The notes beneath the pieces were generated by a model that worked only from the letters and a program-made list of their open reading frames with translations, searched no databases and was not told where the DNA came from. Shown one piece after another: positions 1 to 8,153 of a DNA stretch of 56,131 nt (positions are counted from its first letter, which is position 1; the number at the start of each line of letters is the position of its first letter). The DNA comes from an uncultured Bacteroidales bacterium (GTDB taxonomy: Bacteria > Bacteroidota > Bacteroidia > Bacteroidales > F082), in the NCBI GenBank assembly GCA_937896895.1, contig CALBNV010000091.1, forward strand, positions 1-56,131. The letters run 5' to 3'. Both the position numbers and the translations under genes were made by a program.

Positions 1-50
1 TAATGAAAATACCAACATAAGAGTTAATTTAACATAAGGTTGCGGTCAGT

Positions 51-90
51 TTTGGTCACCTTGGTGTTGATTTGGTCACTTTTGGTCACC
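51..90. repeat. Three copies of TTTGGTCACY
   Basis: TTTGGTCAC(C/T) occurs at 51-60, 71-80 and 81-90 in the same orientation. No gene covers 1-389. Together with the TTTGGACACA pair at 274-294, these look like protein-binding direct repeats, perhaps arm-type sites of an integrase lying outside the window. That role is inference. Confidence 0.5.
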
Positions 91-214
91 TTTTGCGGTG
101 GCTATTCACACCACAGGAACACCTTGTCTACCACTGTCAAAGTCAATCACTTAAACTAGTTAAAACAGCTCACAGCAGCCACCAATATATTTACCCTCGT
201 CCGGGGCACAAGGC

Positions 215-262
215 AAACCCATAAGTAGTTGATTATCAATACTTATGGGTTTCTTGTTTTTA
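215..262 (+). terminator. Strong hairpin followed by a T-rich tract
   Basis: A perfect 13-bp stem (215-227 with 240-252) closes a 12-nt loop and is followed by a T-rich tract. It would end transcription entering from the left of the window. The arms read AAACCCATAAGTA and its complement. Confidence 0.6.
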
Positions 263-273
263 GACAATCCCAA

Positions 274-294
274 TTTTGGACACATTTGGACACA
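274..294. repeat. Direct repeat TTTGGACACA x2
   Basis: Two adjacent copies of TTTGGACACA (275-284 and 285-294) lie just after the hairpin at 215-252. They resemble, but differ from, the TTTGGTCAC repeats at 51-90. The rest of 1-389 shows no convincing coding region. Confidence 0.45.
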
Positions 295-389
295 AAAAAA
301 GTTCTCCCCTTGCAGAGAGACCTTCTTCATATCACAACACTATATACCTGGAAAATCCTACAACGTTTGTGTCACTTTGTGTTAAGACA

Positions 390-1667
390 CTAGTCCTTCA
401 GACATCCGATAGGTACAACAAATACTCCGTCCGGACGTCGGTATGCATATTGTCCGACTCCAATAAGTACCATCAGGAATGAAGGAGCCTTCATCTTATC
501 TGTGTCAACTTTACCAGCTAGACTCTTTAAGGTCTCAGCACCTTTCTCTATATTGTCCTTACCTCCAAGTTTAATCTCAATAAGTCCATAATCGCCGTTT
601 CTTCGGTGTAGGACTGCATCGCATTCCAATCCAGAGGAATCTCGGTAGTGGTATAGGTCTCCGCTGAGTGCATCTGCATAAGTGCGTAGGTCTCTAACAG
701 CCATTGACTCAAAATATAAACCGAATGTTCGCAGATCATTAATCAGGTCTTTCGGCCCTAATGATAATGCAGAAGTCGCAATGCTAGGATCGACAAAATA
801 CCTAGTATCAGATGACTGTATGGCTGATTTGCTTCTTAGGTTAGGATTCCAGGCAGGCATGTCTTCCACAACAAAAAGTTTCTTCAGAACATCCACATAA
901 TCAGAGATCGTCTCGTATGAAATATCAGCATTGTCGTTTTCCTTGATGTCATTGCTCATTTTCGATAAACTTGTCGCTGTGCCTGTGTTTCTGGCATACG
1001 AACGCATCAGCAGGCGGGCGCGTTCACTGTTTCTGCGAACCTCATCAACTCTATGAATATCAACCTTATATATTGCTTCATAGTAATCACGGGCCTGGTC
1101 AAGTGCAATCTCGCCTTTGAGGAATGTCGCCTGAGGCCATCCTCCACGGCACAAAAGGAAGGCAATTTTTTCCAACTCTAAACTATTCTCCTGTGGCTCA
1201 ATATCCTTTCCTTCAAACAAATCTGCAAGGCTGACGCTGCCAGTACTTTCTCCCGACTCCCACAAACTCATCGTGCGCATGTTTATCCAACCGAAACGTC
1301 CGGTACCACTGTGGCGACGTTTCTCCTCTTTCACCGGAACACTGCTGCCTGTGAGTATGAACTGACCAAAATCATTACGTTTGTCAACCTCTGAGCGAAC
1401 CATATCCCACAATTCAGGTATCGTCTGCCATTCGTCAATCAGTAACGGACTGCCACCTGCCAGCAATTTCTTTGGCATTACTTGAATAACCTCAAGCGCA
1501 TTTGCCAACACCGCAGCATCACCTAAGTCAAGCAAACTGGCAGCAACCTGCTTCGCCGTGGTAGTCTTGCCGCACCATTTAGGGCCCTGTACAAGCACAG
1601 CTCCCTTGCCTTGCAACTTACGTCTGAGCATGCTGTCCGCAATTCTGTTTTTATATCTTTTTGTCAT
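390..1667 (-). CDS. Stand-alone AAA ATPase, DUF4143 family
   Basis: A single-chain protein with an N-terminal P-loop ATPase domain and a C-terminal DUF4143 / nuclease-like domain. Numbered from the ATG at 1667, the Walker A motif GPKWCGKTT is near residues 28-36, the Walker B motif LLIDEW near 75-80 and a sensor motif ILTGSS near 104-109. Near the C-terminus, ECDAVL followed by LIEIK resembles a degenerate PD-(D/E)xK core. An ATG seven codons upstream (1688) is also in frame, but MTKRYKNR is a more usual start and leaves the upstream repeats outside the gene. The family is very common in Bacteroidota, often in accessory regions, and its cellular role is not established. The gene stands alone, behind four tandem 23-bp repeats that suggest its own control. 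Confidence 0.9.
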   Translation of the reverse strand: MTKRYKNRIADSMLRRKLQGKGAVLVQGPKWCGKTTTAKQVAASLLDLGDAAVLANALEVIQVMPKKLLAGGSPLLIDEWQTIPELWDMVRSEVDKRNDFGQFILTGSSVPVKEEKRRHSGTGRFGWINMRTMSLWESGESTGSVSLADLFEGKDIEPQENSLELEKIAFLLCRGGWPQATFLKGEIALDQARDYYEAIYKVDIHRVDEVRRNSERARLLMRSYARNTGTATSLSKMSNDIKENDNADISYETISDYVDVLKKLFVVEDMPAWNPNLRSKSAIQSSDTRYFVDPSIATSALSLGPKDLINDLRTFGLYFESMAVRDLRTYADALSGDLYHYRDSSGLECDAVLHRRNGDYGLIEIKLGGKDNIEKGAETLKSLAGKVDTDKMKAPSFLMVLIGVGQYAYRRPDGVFVVPIGCLKD

Positions 1668-1681
1668 ATAAAAAATATTAT

Positions 1682-1772
1682 TCCGCAACTTTTGGATGAT
1701 TCACTCCGCAACTTTTGAATGTTTTACTCCGCAACTTTTTGATAATTCACTCCGCAACTTTTGGATTTTTAA
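1682..1772 (-). repeat. Four tandem 23-bp repeats upstream of the ATPase gene
   Basis: Units start at 1682, 1705, 1728 and 1751. Each begins TCCGCAACTTTT on the plus strand, followed by a more variable 11-nt half (last unit incomplete). Twenty-three is not a multiple of three and no frame is conserved, so this is not coding. The array ends 15 bp before the ATPase start codon, inside the probable leader. A cis-acting operator or RNA element is likely. I see no other gene in 1689-2116, which is AT-rich. Confidence 0.8.
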
Positions 1773-1902
1773 TCTAAAACCATTGCCAAAAACATTCCGA
1801 TTTGTTATACCATTCAATAACTAACACATTGTAACACTGATATTTACGCCATAATAAGCCCACCACATCAATATTTGATTGCAGCAAAATCAATTGTTGA
1901 TG

Positions 1903-1910
1903 CAAAGTTA
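1903..1910 (-). promoter_or_regulatory. Possible -7 box (TAACTTTG)
   Basis: TAACTTTG on the minus strand matches TAnnTTTG. It is the best promoter candidate for the ATPase gene and would place the 23-bp array in a leader of about 230 nt. No clear -33 TTTG is seen at the usual distance. Confidence 0.35.
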
Positions 1911-2116
1911 ATTAATTTTTTAAAAACAGCAATAAATTTGATGGAAAATTTCCCGAAACTAAATCGACTGCCGAACAATCGAGGAATGAGGCAGAAATAT
2001 GACTGAAAAATATTTACTTTTGCAGTCTTCCTACGGCCTCCCTAAACTTAAATCTGCATTAACCCACCTAAAAAGCATCGATCAGAATCAACATAAATCA
2101 GGCAGGCGCACCACAC

Positions 2117-2524
2117 TTATTTCACCCACGTCTGCGACCTGCCGAGCCAGCCCCTTTTGTCGATGGAGCCGCGCAGAGTGATGGTGTTGTCCTTTGCATT
2201 GTAAGTGATTTTCCCGTAATACGTCTTGCCCGAATCCGGCTCGAAACACGTGCCGCCTTTAAGCACGCCGTCATCGTCTTTCATGTCTTTTATGATAATC
2301 AGCCCGACATACTGCGGGTCGAAAAGCTCCTGCCCCTGATAATAGACATGTGTCAACTTGCCGTAATACAACCCGTTCGTCTCATCCTGATAGAAAAGCA
2401 CAACGCCTTTCGTCTCGCCGGTCTTGTCATCGACAGTTCGCCATTCACCTAAAATCTTCTCAACCTGCGCATTGGAAACCAACGTGACAAGCAAAAACAT
2501 TGCTGTAAGCAGCACCTTCTTCAT
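2117..2524 (-). CDS. DUF2147 domain secreted protein
   Basis: A 135-aa protein with a clear signal peptide (hydrophobic MLLVTL-type core ending SNAQ near residue 20). The mature part follows the DUF2147 pattern: an early GEWRTVDDKTGE, then KGVVLFYQ, YYGKL and a closing YYGKITYNA...TLRGS...GRSQTW. DUF2147 proteins are small exported beta-rich proteins in many Gram-negative bacteria; their function is not known. The gene stands alone, with no co-directional neighbour close by. Confidence 0.88.
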   Translation of the reverse strand: MKKVLLTAMFLLVTLVSNAQVEKILGEWRTVDDKTGETKGVVLFYQDETNGLYYGKLTHVYYQGQELFDPQYVGLIIIKDMKDDDGVLKGGTCFEPDSGKTYYGKITYNAKDNTITLRGSIDKRGWLGRSQTWVK

Positions 2525-2768
2525 ATTTTTATTCCTTAATTTAAAATTTATAACCCATACGCCGAATCTGTGACGGCTCGTGTTCTTTTAGCCTGAAGAA
2601 CATCTTGACTGTCATTCCAGAAAATCCTGAAATCTCCGGCATTATGTTAAATTTTTAACGCTGCAAAAATAAAAAAAATTCCATTTGGCTGTTGAAAATA
2701 AAAAATGTTTATAAAAAAGTATTGGTGTCCGATAAAATTATAACTGAAATAGTGGAAAAATTGCTGAT

Positions 2769-2912
2769 TCATGGGTCATCGCAGCTGCAAAACACCACTT
2801 TGCCCTTGAAATGTTCTTTATAATACTTTAATTCGTTTTCAACATCGACAAGTTGTGTGTAGAACTCGTCTTTTTTGGCATTTTTCACCTGATTGGGGTT
2901 TTTGTTTGCCAT
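2769..2912 (-). pseudogene. N-terminal remnant of an EcoRI-type adenine methyltransferase
   Basis: Forty-seven codons starting at ATG 2912 read MANKNPNQVKNAKKDEFY and end FCSCDDP then TGA. This matches the conserved N-terminus I know from EcoRI-family adenine-specific DNA methyltransferases of Bacteroidota (KKDEFYTQL, then VVFCNCDDP). After the stop the same frame still shows SNF, as expected just after CDDP in intact relatives, then loses all similarity. It is therefore a decayed gene cut to its first domain, without the catalytic motifs. The rest of 2525-3093 is AT-rich and shows no other feature. Family assignment is from memory of the motif. Confidence 0.7.
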
Positions 2913-3093
2913 TTGATTGATATTTTTGTTGTCTGGTGGGCTTCGTTGAACGCGAAATAGCAGCTAATGCGTTAATTTATAATATGTTATCAAAAATTTT
3001 CTATTTTGTAATAAAAAGTCTTTCAATAGTTCTTCGTAATGATCTTGCTCATTTTTCTTTTGAATGTGAATGACCGCTGTGCGTTATGCCTTT

Positions 3094-3564
3094 TTATATA
3101 TCCAGTCCCGGCGCGTCAACGTTGAGCATGTTGAACAGGTCGTCGATGCCCATCTCGTCGAGTGTCCTCTGGATGAAAGGCGCGTGCGTGCCGTCGGCGT
3201 GTTCGTAGCCGTCATTCTGTATCTCGTTCATTAAGAAGTCGTTGAGTTTCTCGAAGATGTCGGGTGTCATATCCCAATGGAAATATCGGTCGCTGTCGGT
3301 GAAGAAGTCGAAGATGTCCTTGCCGTGCTCCTTGCGCACGCCGTGGAAGTTGTCGGTCACGATGAAGCGCCGCATCCCGAACTGATAGAGGTCGGTGATA
3401 AGCTCGCACTCGTCCTGCAACGAGAGCGAACACACCCCGTTGTCGTTGATCTTAAACTTGCCGCCGATGCGCGGTCGATGTGTCTCGTAATAAAAATCCT
3501 CTGCTTTCAGCGCGTCAGCCTTGCTCGGAAAACGCATGTAAAAATCGTAAAACTTGTGATCCAC
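3094..3564 (-). CDS. Hypothetical protein, unknown family
   Basis: I do not recognise this protein. It is about 156 aa from a GTG at 3564 (VDHKFYDFYMRF) or 147 aa from the ATG at 3537. I prefer the GTG because FYDFYMRF looks like a first beta strand before the helix PSKADALKAEDF and would otherwise be lost. A -7 box at 3588-3595 fits either start. An in-frame start further upstream would overlap the divergent peptidase gene and is unlikely. The protein is soluble, acidic and rich in aromatic residues, with no signal peptide or membrane segment. Its stop lies close to the remnant-bearing spacer 2525-3093. Confidence 0.6.
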   Translation of the reverse strand: MDHKFYDFYMRFPSKADALKAEDFYYETHRPRIGGKFKINDNGVCSLSLQDECELITDLYQFGMRRFIVTDNFHGVRKEHGKDIFDFFTDSDRYFHWDMTPDIFEKLNDFLMNEIQNDGYEHADGTHAPFIQRTLDEMGIDDLFNMLNVDAPGLDI

Positions 3565-3587
3565 GGTAAAATTATTTTTTTGAAGCG

Positions 3588-3595
3588 CAAAAATA
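3588..3595 (-). promoter_or_regulatory. -7 box TATTTTTG
   Basis: TATTTTTG on the minus strand fits the Bacteroidota consensus TAnnTTTG. It lies about 24 nt before the GTG at 3564 and supports a start near there rather than at 3693. Confidence 0.5.
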
Positions 3596-3656
3596 CAAAA
3601 AAAACGCCTTGTGTGGATTTTTTTTATAATTTTACGCGTTAAAATATTTATGGACG

Positions 3657-5708
3657 ATGAAAAGATTTTTGTTGGTTGTAATAATTGCAACATTTACATT
3701 CTCAACACTTTACGCTGGAAACATTGATACAAGAAAGGCACAGCGCATCGGCGAGAAATTCATGAAGGAAAGCACTTCGTTCAGAAATCGGAGCGTTTCT
3801 TCGGAACTTGTTTACACTTATTCAGACGCTGAAGGTACACCTTATATATATATCTTCAACGTCGGCGGGTCGGGCTTCGTCGCCGTCTCCGCCGAAGACC
3901 GCGTGAAGCCGATCCTCGCTTATTCAACGGAAGGGACGTTCAGCGCGGAAGACATCGCCCCGGCCTTTAATCTTACTGTCAAAAGCTATACCGATGACAT
4001 TCAATATATTAGGGAAAACGATATTGAGTGTCTGGCCGACATCGCCGATGAATGGATGCGCGTCGAGAAGACCGGACGCGTGAAGGCTGTCCGCAATACG
4101 CGCACCGTGCCGATCCTGCTTGAGACGCTGTGGAATCAGAATTACCCATACAACGCGCTCTGCCCGGAAGACGACGGCGGCAACGGCGGACACGTCTATG
4201 CCGGATGCGTCGCCACGGCGATGGCGCAGGTGATGAAATATTTCAACCATCCCGTGCAAGGCACTGGCTCTCATTCATATACGCCTGGCGGTTGGGGATA
4301 TCCTTATTACCCGACTCAGACCGCGAATTTCGGCGAGACCTTCTACAACTTCGAGCGTATGCCCATGCAACTCGACTCGACAAGCACCGAAGAGGATATT
4401 TTCTACATCGCCCAGCTGCAATGGCACTGCGGCGTCGGCGTGGAGATGATGTACGGCCCCGACGGCAGCGGCGCCTATTCTGAGGACGTGCCGAATGTAA
4501 TCGGCAGCTATTTCGGCTACAACCCGGATGCGGAAGTCCTTTACAAAGACTGGTACTGGAAAGATGACTTCAGCGATATGCTCAAGAGTGAGCTCGACCT
4601 CGGACGCCCATTGTATTATTCAGGTCAGGACGATGGTGGCGGCGGCGGGCATGCCTTCGTGTGCGACGGCTATGACGAAAACGACTTCTTCCATTTCAAC
4701 TGGGGCTGGGACGGAAAAGACAACGCCTGGTGCGCGATGGGCGCACTCAACACAACAAAATATGCTTTCAACACTTACAACTCCGTAGTTCAGGGTTTCT
4801 ATCCTGTTGACGATGAATATTACCAGCGTCCCGCTAAGGTCGTTGATATGGAACTTGTTGAAAACGAGACGGATGCAGCTGGCAGTTTCTCGGTCACTGT
4901 GAATTGGAAAAATCCGGCGGAGAACATGCTTGGCGAAAGTCTCGGACAGATTGACAGCGTCATCGTCAGGAGAGACTTCGAGACCGTAGCATGTTTTACT
5001 AATGCAACAGCCGGCGAATCAATGAGTTATACAGATGAACTTGATAAAGACGGCAACTATGAGTATTCGGTTCTCGTTCATAATCAATACGGTTACAGCA
5101 TTCCGGTCTATCAGAGAATCATGGTCGGCCCGAAATGCGACCTTGTCTTTGAGTTGAACGATGAAGGCGGCGACGGCTGGAAGGGCGGCTCGGTCTCGAT
5201 TGCGAGAGACGGCGTGCGCATCGCGAAGATCACGTTGGAGGAAGGCTCTTCGGAGACGCGTGTCGTCCCGATGCTTCAGGGCGACCTCACCTTCATCTGG
5301 AACAAGGCATGGTTCAGCGGAGACTATTACACCGAAGACGAAATCTCCTTTAATATATACAACGCTGACGACGAGCTGCTGTTCTCATCGCCCGACTCGC
5401 TGATAGTGGGCCGTCTGTTCGACTACACGAATATGTGTCATGATACGACGTCTGTCGGAGAGATTCAGCATGGTTCAACTGCTCTTAATGTCTTCCCGAA
5501 TCCTGTCAGGAACCAGATGACGGTTTCCGCCAAGGGAATGAATAACATTAAAGTATATAACATTGTAGGTCAGGAAGTTATGAATGTTTCTGTCAAGGAA
5601 GACGAGATTACACTTGATACGGATGGTTTTGCCAGCGGAGTGTATTTTGTCTCTGTTGAAACTGCTAATGGCATGATTTCCAAGAAGATAATAATAAATA
5701 ACAACTAA
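3657..5708 (+). CDS. Secreted C10 (streptopain-like) cysteine peptidase with T9SS tail, copy 1
   Basis: A 683-aa exported protease. It has a signal peptide (about 1-20), a Spi-type propeptide/inhibitor region (about 25-130), a C10 catalytic domain (about 150-380), beta-sandwich modules, and a C-terminal type IX secretion sorting domain (about 610-683: FPNPV, KVYNIVGQEV, GVYFVSV, KKIIIN). The catalytic Cys184 sits in YAGCVATAMAQVMKY and His332 in GGHAFVCDGYD, followed by HFNWGW, as in streptopain. Such enzymes degrade proteins outside the cell; the sorting domain predicts export across the outer membrane and surface attachment. It is followed after 12 bp by a paralogue, so the two are probably co-transcribed. 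Confidence 0.95.
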   Translation: MKRFLLVVIIATFTFSTLYAGNIDTRKAQRIGEKFMKESTSFRNRSVSSELVYTYSDAEGTPYIYIFNVGGSGFVAVSAEDRVKPILAYSTEGTFSAEDIAPAFNLTVKSYTDDIQYIRENDIECLADIADEWMRVEKTGRVKAVRNTRTVPILLETLWNQNYPYNALCPEDDGGNGGHVYAGCVATAMAQVMKYFNHPVQGTGSHSYTPGGWGYPYYPTQTANFGETFYNFERMPMQLDSTSTEEDIFYIAQLQWHCGVGVEMMYGPDGSGAYSEDVPNVIGSYFGYNPDAEVLYKDWYWKDDFSDMLKSELDLGRPLYYSGQDDGGGGGHAFVCDGYDENDFFHFNWGWDGKDNAWCAMGALNTTKYAFNTYNSVVQGFYPVDDEYYQRPAKVVDMELVENETDAAGSFSVTVNWKNPAENMLGESLGQIDSVIVRRDFETVACFTNATAGESMSYTDELDKDGNYEYSVLVHNQYGYSIPVYQRIMVGPKCDLVFELNDEGGDGWKGGSVSIARDGVRIAKITLEEGSSETRVVPMLQGDLTFIWNKAWFSGDYYTEDEISFNIYNADDELLFSSPDSLIVGRLFDYTNMCHDTTSVGEIQHGSTALNVFPNPVRNQMTVSAKGMNNIKVYNIVGQEVMNVSVKEDEITLDTDGFASGVYFVSVETANGMISKKIIINNN

Positions 5709-5720
5709 ACACTAAAAAAA

Positions 5721-7991
5721 ATGAGAAGATTTTTACTGACAGTCGTTGCCCTGCTCGTTTTTGCGGGACAGATGTTTGCGGCTCCGGTGGATGTCGCGAC
5801 GGCGAAGAAACTCGGAGTGAGCTATTTGAAAAACAATGTGGCATCTGCAAAGTCCATCACTGATGTTGAACATGTTTACACGGTGTCGGGCGACAACGGC
5901 GTGCCGAGCCTTTATGTTTTCAACTATGAAAACGGTTTTGTGATCGTCGCGGCCGACGACCGCGCTTACCCGATTCTCGCATATTCGGAAGAGAACATTT
6001 TCGATGTGAATCACCTTCCTGACGGTTTGGTCTATTATCTTGGCCATTACAGCGATGAGATTCAGTATGCCATTGAAAATGATTTTGTTGCGGAAGATGA
6101 GATAGCCGAACAGTGGGAGCTTCTCCGCACCGAAGGCATCACATCGAGAACAAGGATGGACCGTGTTGTGGATCCACTTGTCACCACAAACTGGGATCAG
6201 GACTATCCTTATAACTACTATGCTCCCGCTCATAATCAAGGTCCTGGAGGCCGCTGCTATGCCGGCTGTGTCGCCACATCGATGAGTCAGGTTATGAGGT
6301 TCTGGAGCTGGCCCGACCAGGGTGTCGGCGAACACTCGTACAACACAAGCACTGTCGGCGGAACGTTGTCGGCGAACTTCGGCGAGACGACATACAACTG
6401 GAGCAACATGCCTAACACCATCCCGAGCGGCAGCCCGCAGGCGATAGCACTCCTCATGTACCACTGCGGCGTGTCGGTCGATATGGACTTCAATTACATT
6501 GGCAGCGGTTCGCAGACATACAAGGTCGTTGATGCTGCGAAAACATATTTCAAGTATTGCTCCGCAACGGAGATTCTCTCGCGTGAGTTATATACGAAGA
6601 CAGCCTGGGAGGACATCCTGATTGAGCAGTTCGACCACGGATATCCGGCGGTTTATGCGGGCACCGACGAACAGATGGGGCACGCGTTCAACTGCGACGG
6701 CTACGATGCACAGCGCAAGTTTCACTTCAACTGGGGCTGGAGCGGCTGGTGCAACGGCTTCTTCGCAATCGACGCGTTGAACACACTGAACGGAACATTC
6801 AACCTCAACCAGAGAGTAATCGTGAACATGATTCCGGATTACATCTACAATGCTCTCGTCCCTGCAGCTGAGAATGTTGAAATTGCAATTGAAAACACAA
6901 TGGCAAAGATTGGTGTCGTGACATTCACCGTCCCTGCAACATCAATGTCGGGCGACCCGCTGACATCAATTGAAAAGATGGAATTGAAACGTAACAATCT
7001 TGTTGTCAAGACTTTCAACAATCCCACACCGGGTGAGACATTGACTTATGAAGACGAGGTGAGTAACTTTGGTGCATACGAATATTCAATTTGCGGATAT
7101 AACAACAACTACCGTGGCGAAACGTCAAAATTGTCAGTGATCTACGGCCCGAACTGCACGTGGAAATTCACGTTGACATGCGGCGACTTCCAGGGCTGGA
7201 ACACAGGTGCTGTTCAAGTCGTGGCCGACAACGGCGCAGTGATTGGAGAGTTCACGAACCCCAACTCATCACCATCGAGCCAGAAGTTCCAGATGCCTGA
7301 AGGCAGCTTCTCTCTGAAATGGGTCGAACCGAACACACCAATCAACACACTGTCAATAAAACTTAAGAACTCGGCAAACCAAGAAGTTTACAGCTACTCT
7401 GGCGCTTCGTCAGGGCTTAACGGCACGCTCTACACCGGCAGCAATGACTGCGAAGGCTGCACGTCGCCAACCGACCTCGCCGGCGAATACAGCTATCAGG
7501 ACGGCCATAATGGAGCACTCATCTCATGGAATTGCACTTACGACCCGCAGAAATATAAAGTCTATAGGAGCAATGACGGTATTGAATATCAAGAAATTGC
7601 AACAGTTGAAAATACCGAACACCAGTATTTCGACGCTTCCGGCAACGGGACATTCTACTATCGGGTGACTGCTTACAATTCATATTGCGAGTCAACGCCA
7701 GCCCTGACATCTGATGACAAAGACTTCATCATGGTCAACGTGCTTTCTGTCGAAGAGAACTCAATCAACGCACGAATCTATCCCAATCCGACAAACGGCG
7801 TTATCGTGATTGAAGCCGAGCTGATTGACAATGTCTCAGTATTCAATGTCGTCGGACAGAAAGTTTTTGAGCAGAATATTGCTGAAAACCAACATGTTAT
7901 TGACATGAAACAGTTCGGGAACGGCATCTATATGATCAGAATTGAGACGGCAAACGGCTCGATGAAACAGAAAATCTCCGTTATCGACTAA
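5721..7991 (+). CDS. Secreted C10 cysteine peptidase with T9SS tail, copy 2
   Basis: A 756-aa paralogue of the preceding gene with the same order: signal peptide (1-20), propeptide, C10 domain with Cys183 in YAGCVATSMSQVM and His321 in MGHAFNCDGYD followed by FHFNWGW, then several fibronectin-like beta modules and a sorting tail (YPNPTNG, VFNVVGQKV, GIYMIRIE, MKQKISV). It starts 12 bp after copy 1 and ends just before a strong terminator, so copies 1 and 2 form a two-gene unit. The extra length over copy 1 is a second beta-sandwich module (about residues 585-660). Confidence 0.95.
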   Translation: MRRFLLTVVALLVFAGQMFAAPVDVATAKKLGVSYLKNNVASAKSITDVEHVYTVSGDNGVPSLYVFNYENGFVIVAADDRAYPILAYSEENIFDVNHLPDGLVYYLGHYSDEIQYAIENDFVAEDEIAEQWELLRTEGITSRTRMDRVVDPLVTTNWDQDYPYNYYAPAHNQGPGGRCYAGCVATSMSQVMRFWSWPDQGVGEHSYNTSTVGGTLSANFGETTYNWSNMPNTIPSGSPQAIALLMYHCGVSVDMDFNYIGSGSQTYKVVDAAKTYFKYCSATEILSRELYTKTAWEDILIEQFDHGYPAVYAGTDEQMGHAFNCDGYDAQRKFHFNWGWSGWCNGFFAIDALNTLNGTFNLNQRVIVNMIPDYIYNALVPAAENVEIAIENTMAKIGVVTFTVPATSMSGDPLTSIEKMELKRNNLVVKTFNNPTPGETLTYEDEVSNFGAYEYSICGYNNNYRGETSKLSVIYGPNCTWKFTLTCGDFQGWNTGAVQVVADNGAVIGEFTNPNSSPSSQKFQMPEGSFSLKWVEPNTPINTLSIKLKNSANQEVYSYSGASSGLNGTLYTGSNDCEGCTSPTDLAGEYSYQDGHNGALISWNCTYDPQKYKVYRSNDGIEYQEIATVENTEHQYFDASGNGTFYYRVTAYNSYCESTPALTSDDKDFIMVNVLSVEENSINARIYPNPTNGVIVIEAELIDNVSVFNVVGQKVFEQNIAENQHVIDMKQFGNGIYMIRIETANGSMKQKISVID

Positions 7992-8010
7992 CATCATTTT
8001 CCAAAATACG

Positions 8011-8040
8011 AAAGGACGGTTCTCACGCCGTCCTTTTTTA
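8011..8040 (+). terminator. Rho-independent terminator after peptidase copy 2
   Basis: Perfect 9-bp stem (8011-8019 with 8028-8036), loop of 8 nt, followed by T residues. It separates copies 1-2 from copy 3. Confidence 0.85.
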
Positions 8041-8086
8041 TTGATAAAAATGTGAATTAAATAGATGAAGTTACATATTTTTTTTA

Positions 8087-8094
8087 TAAATTTG
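8087..8094 (+). promoter_or_regulatory. -7 box TAAATTTG of peptidase copy 3
   Basis: TAAATTTG matches TAnnTTTG and is followed by GCAC, as at several promoters here. It sits 60 nt before the start codon, just after the terminator at 8011-8040, so copy 3 has its own promoter. Confidence 0.6.
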
Positions 8095-8153
8095 CACGTT
8101 TTATTTTTTTGAGAAATTTATCAAAGTAATAATAAACCAAATTACAACAAAAG

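Noticed and set aside
1682..1772. CRISPR array
   Set aside because: The 23-bp units follow each other without spacers and there are no cas genes.
1999..2181. A 60-codon plus-strand frame
   Set aside because: Part overlaps the DUF2147 gene antisense; composition and start give no support.
5733..6464. Long minus-strand frame of 243 codons
   Set aside because: It lies opposite the second C10 peptidase and has no protein-like motif.
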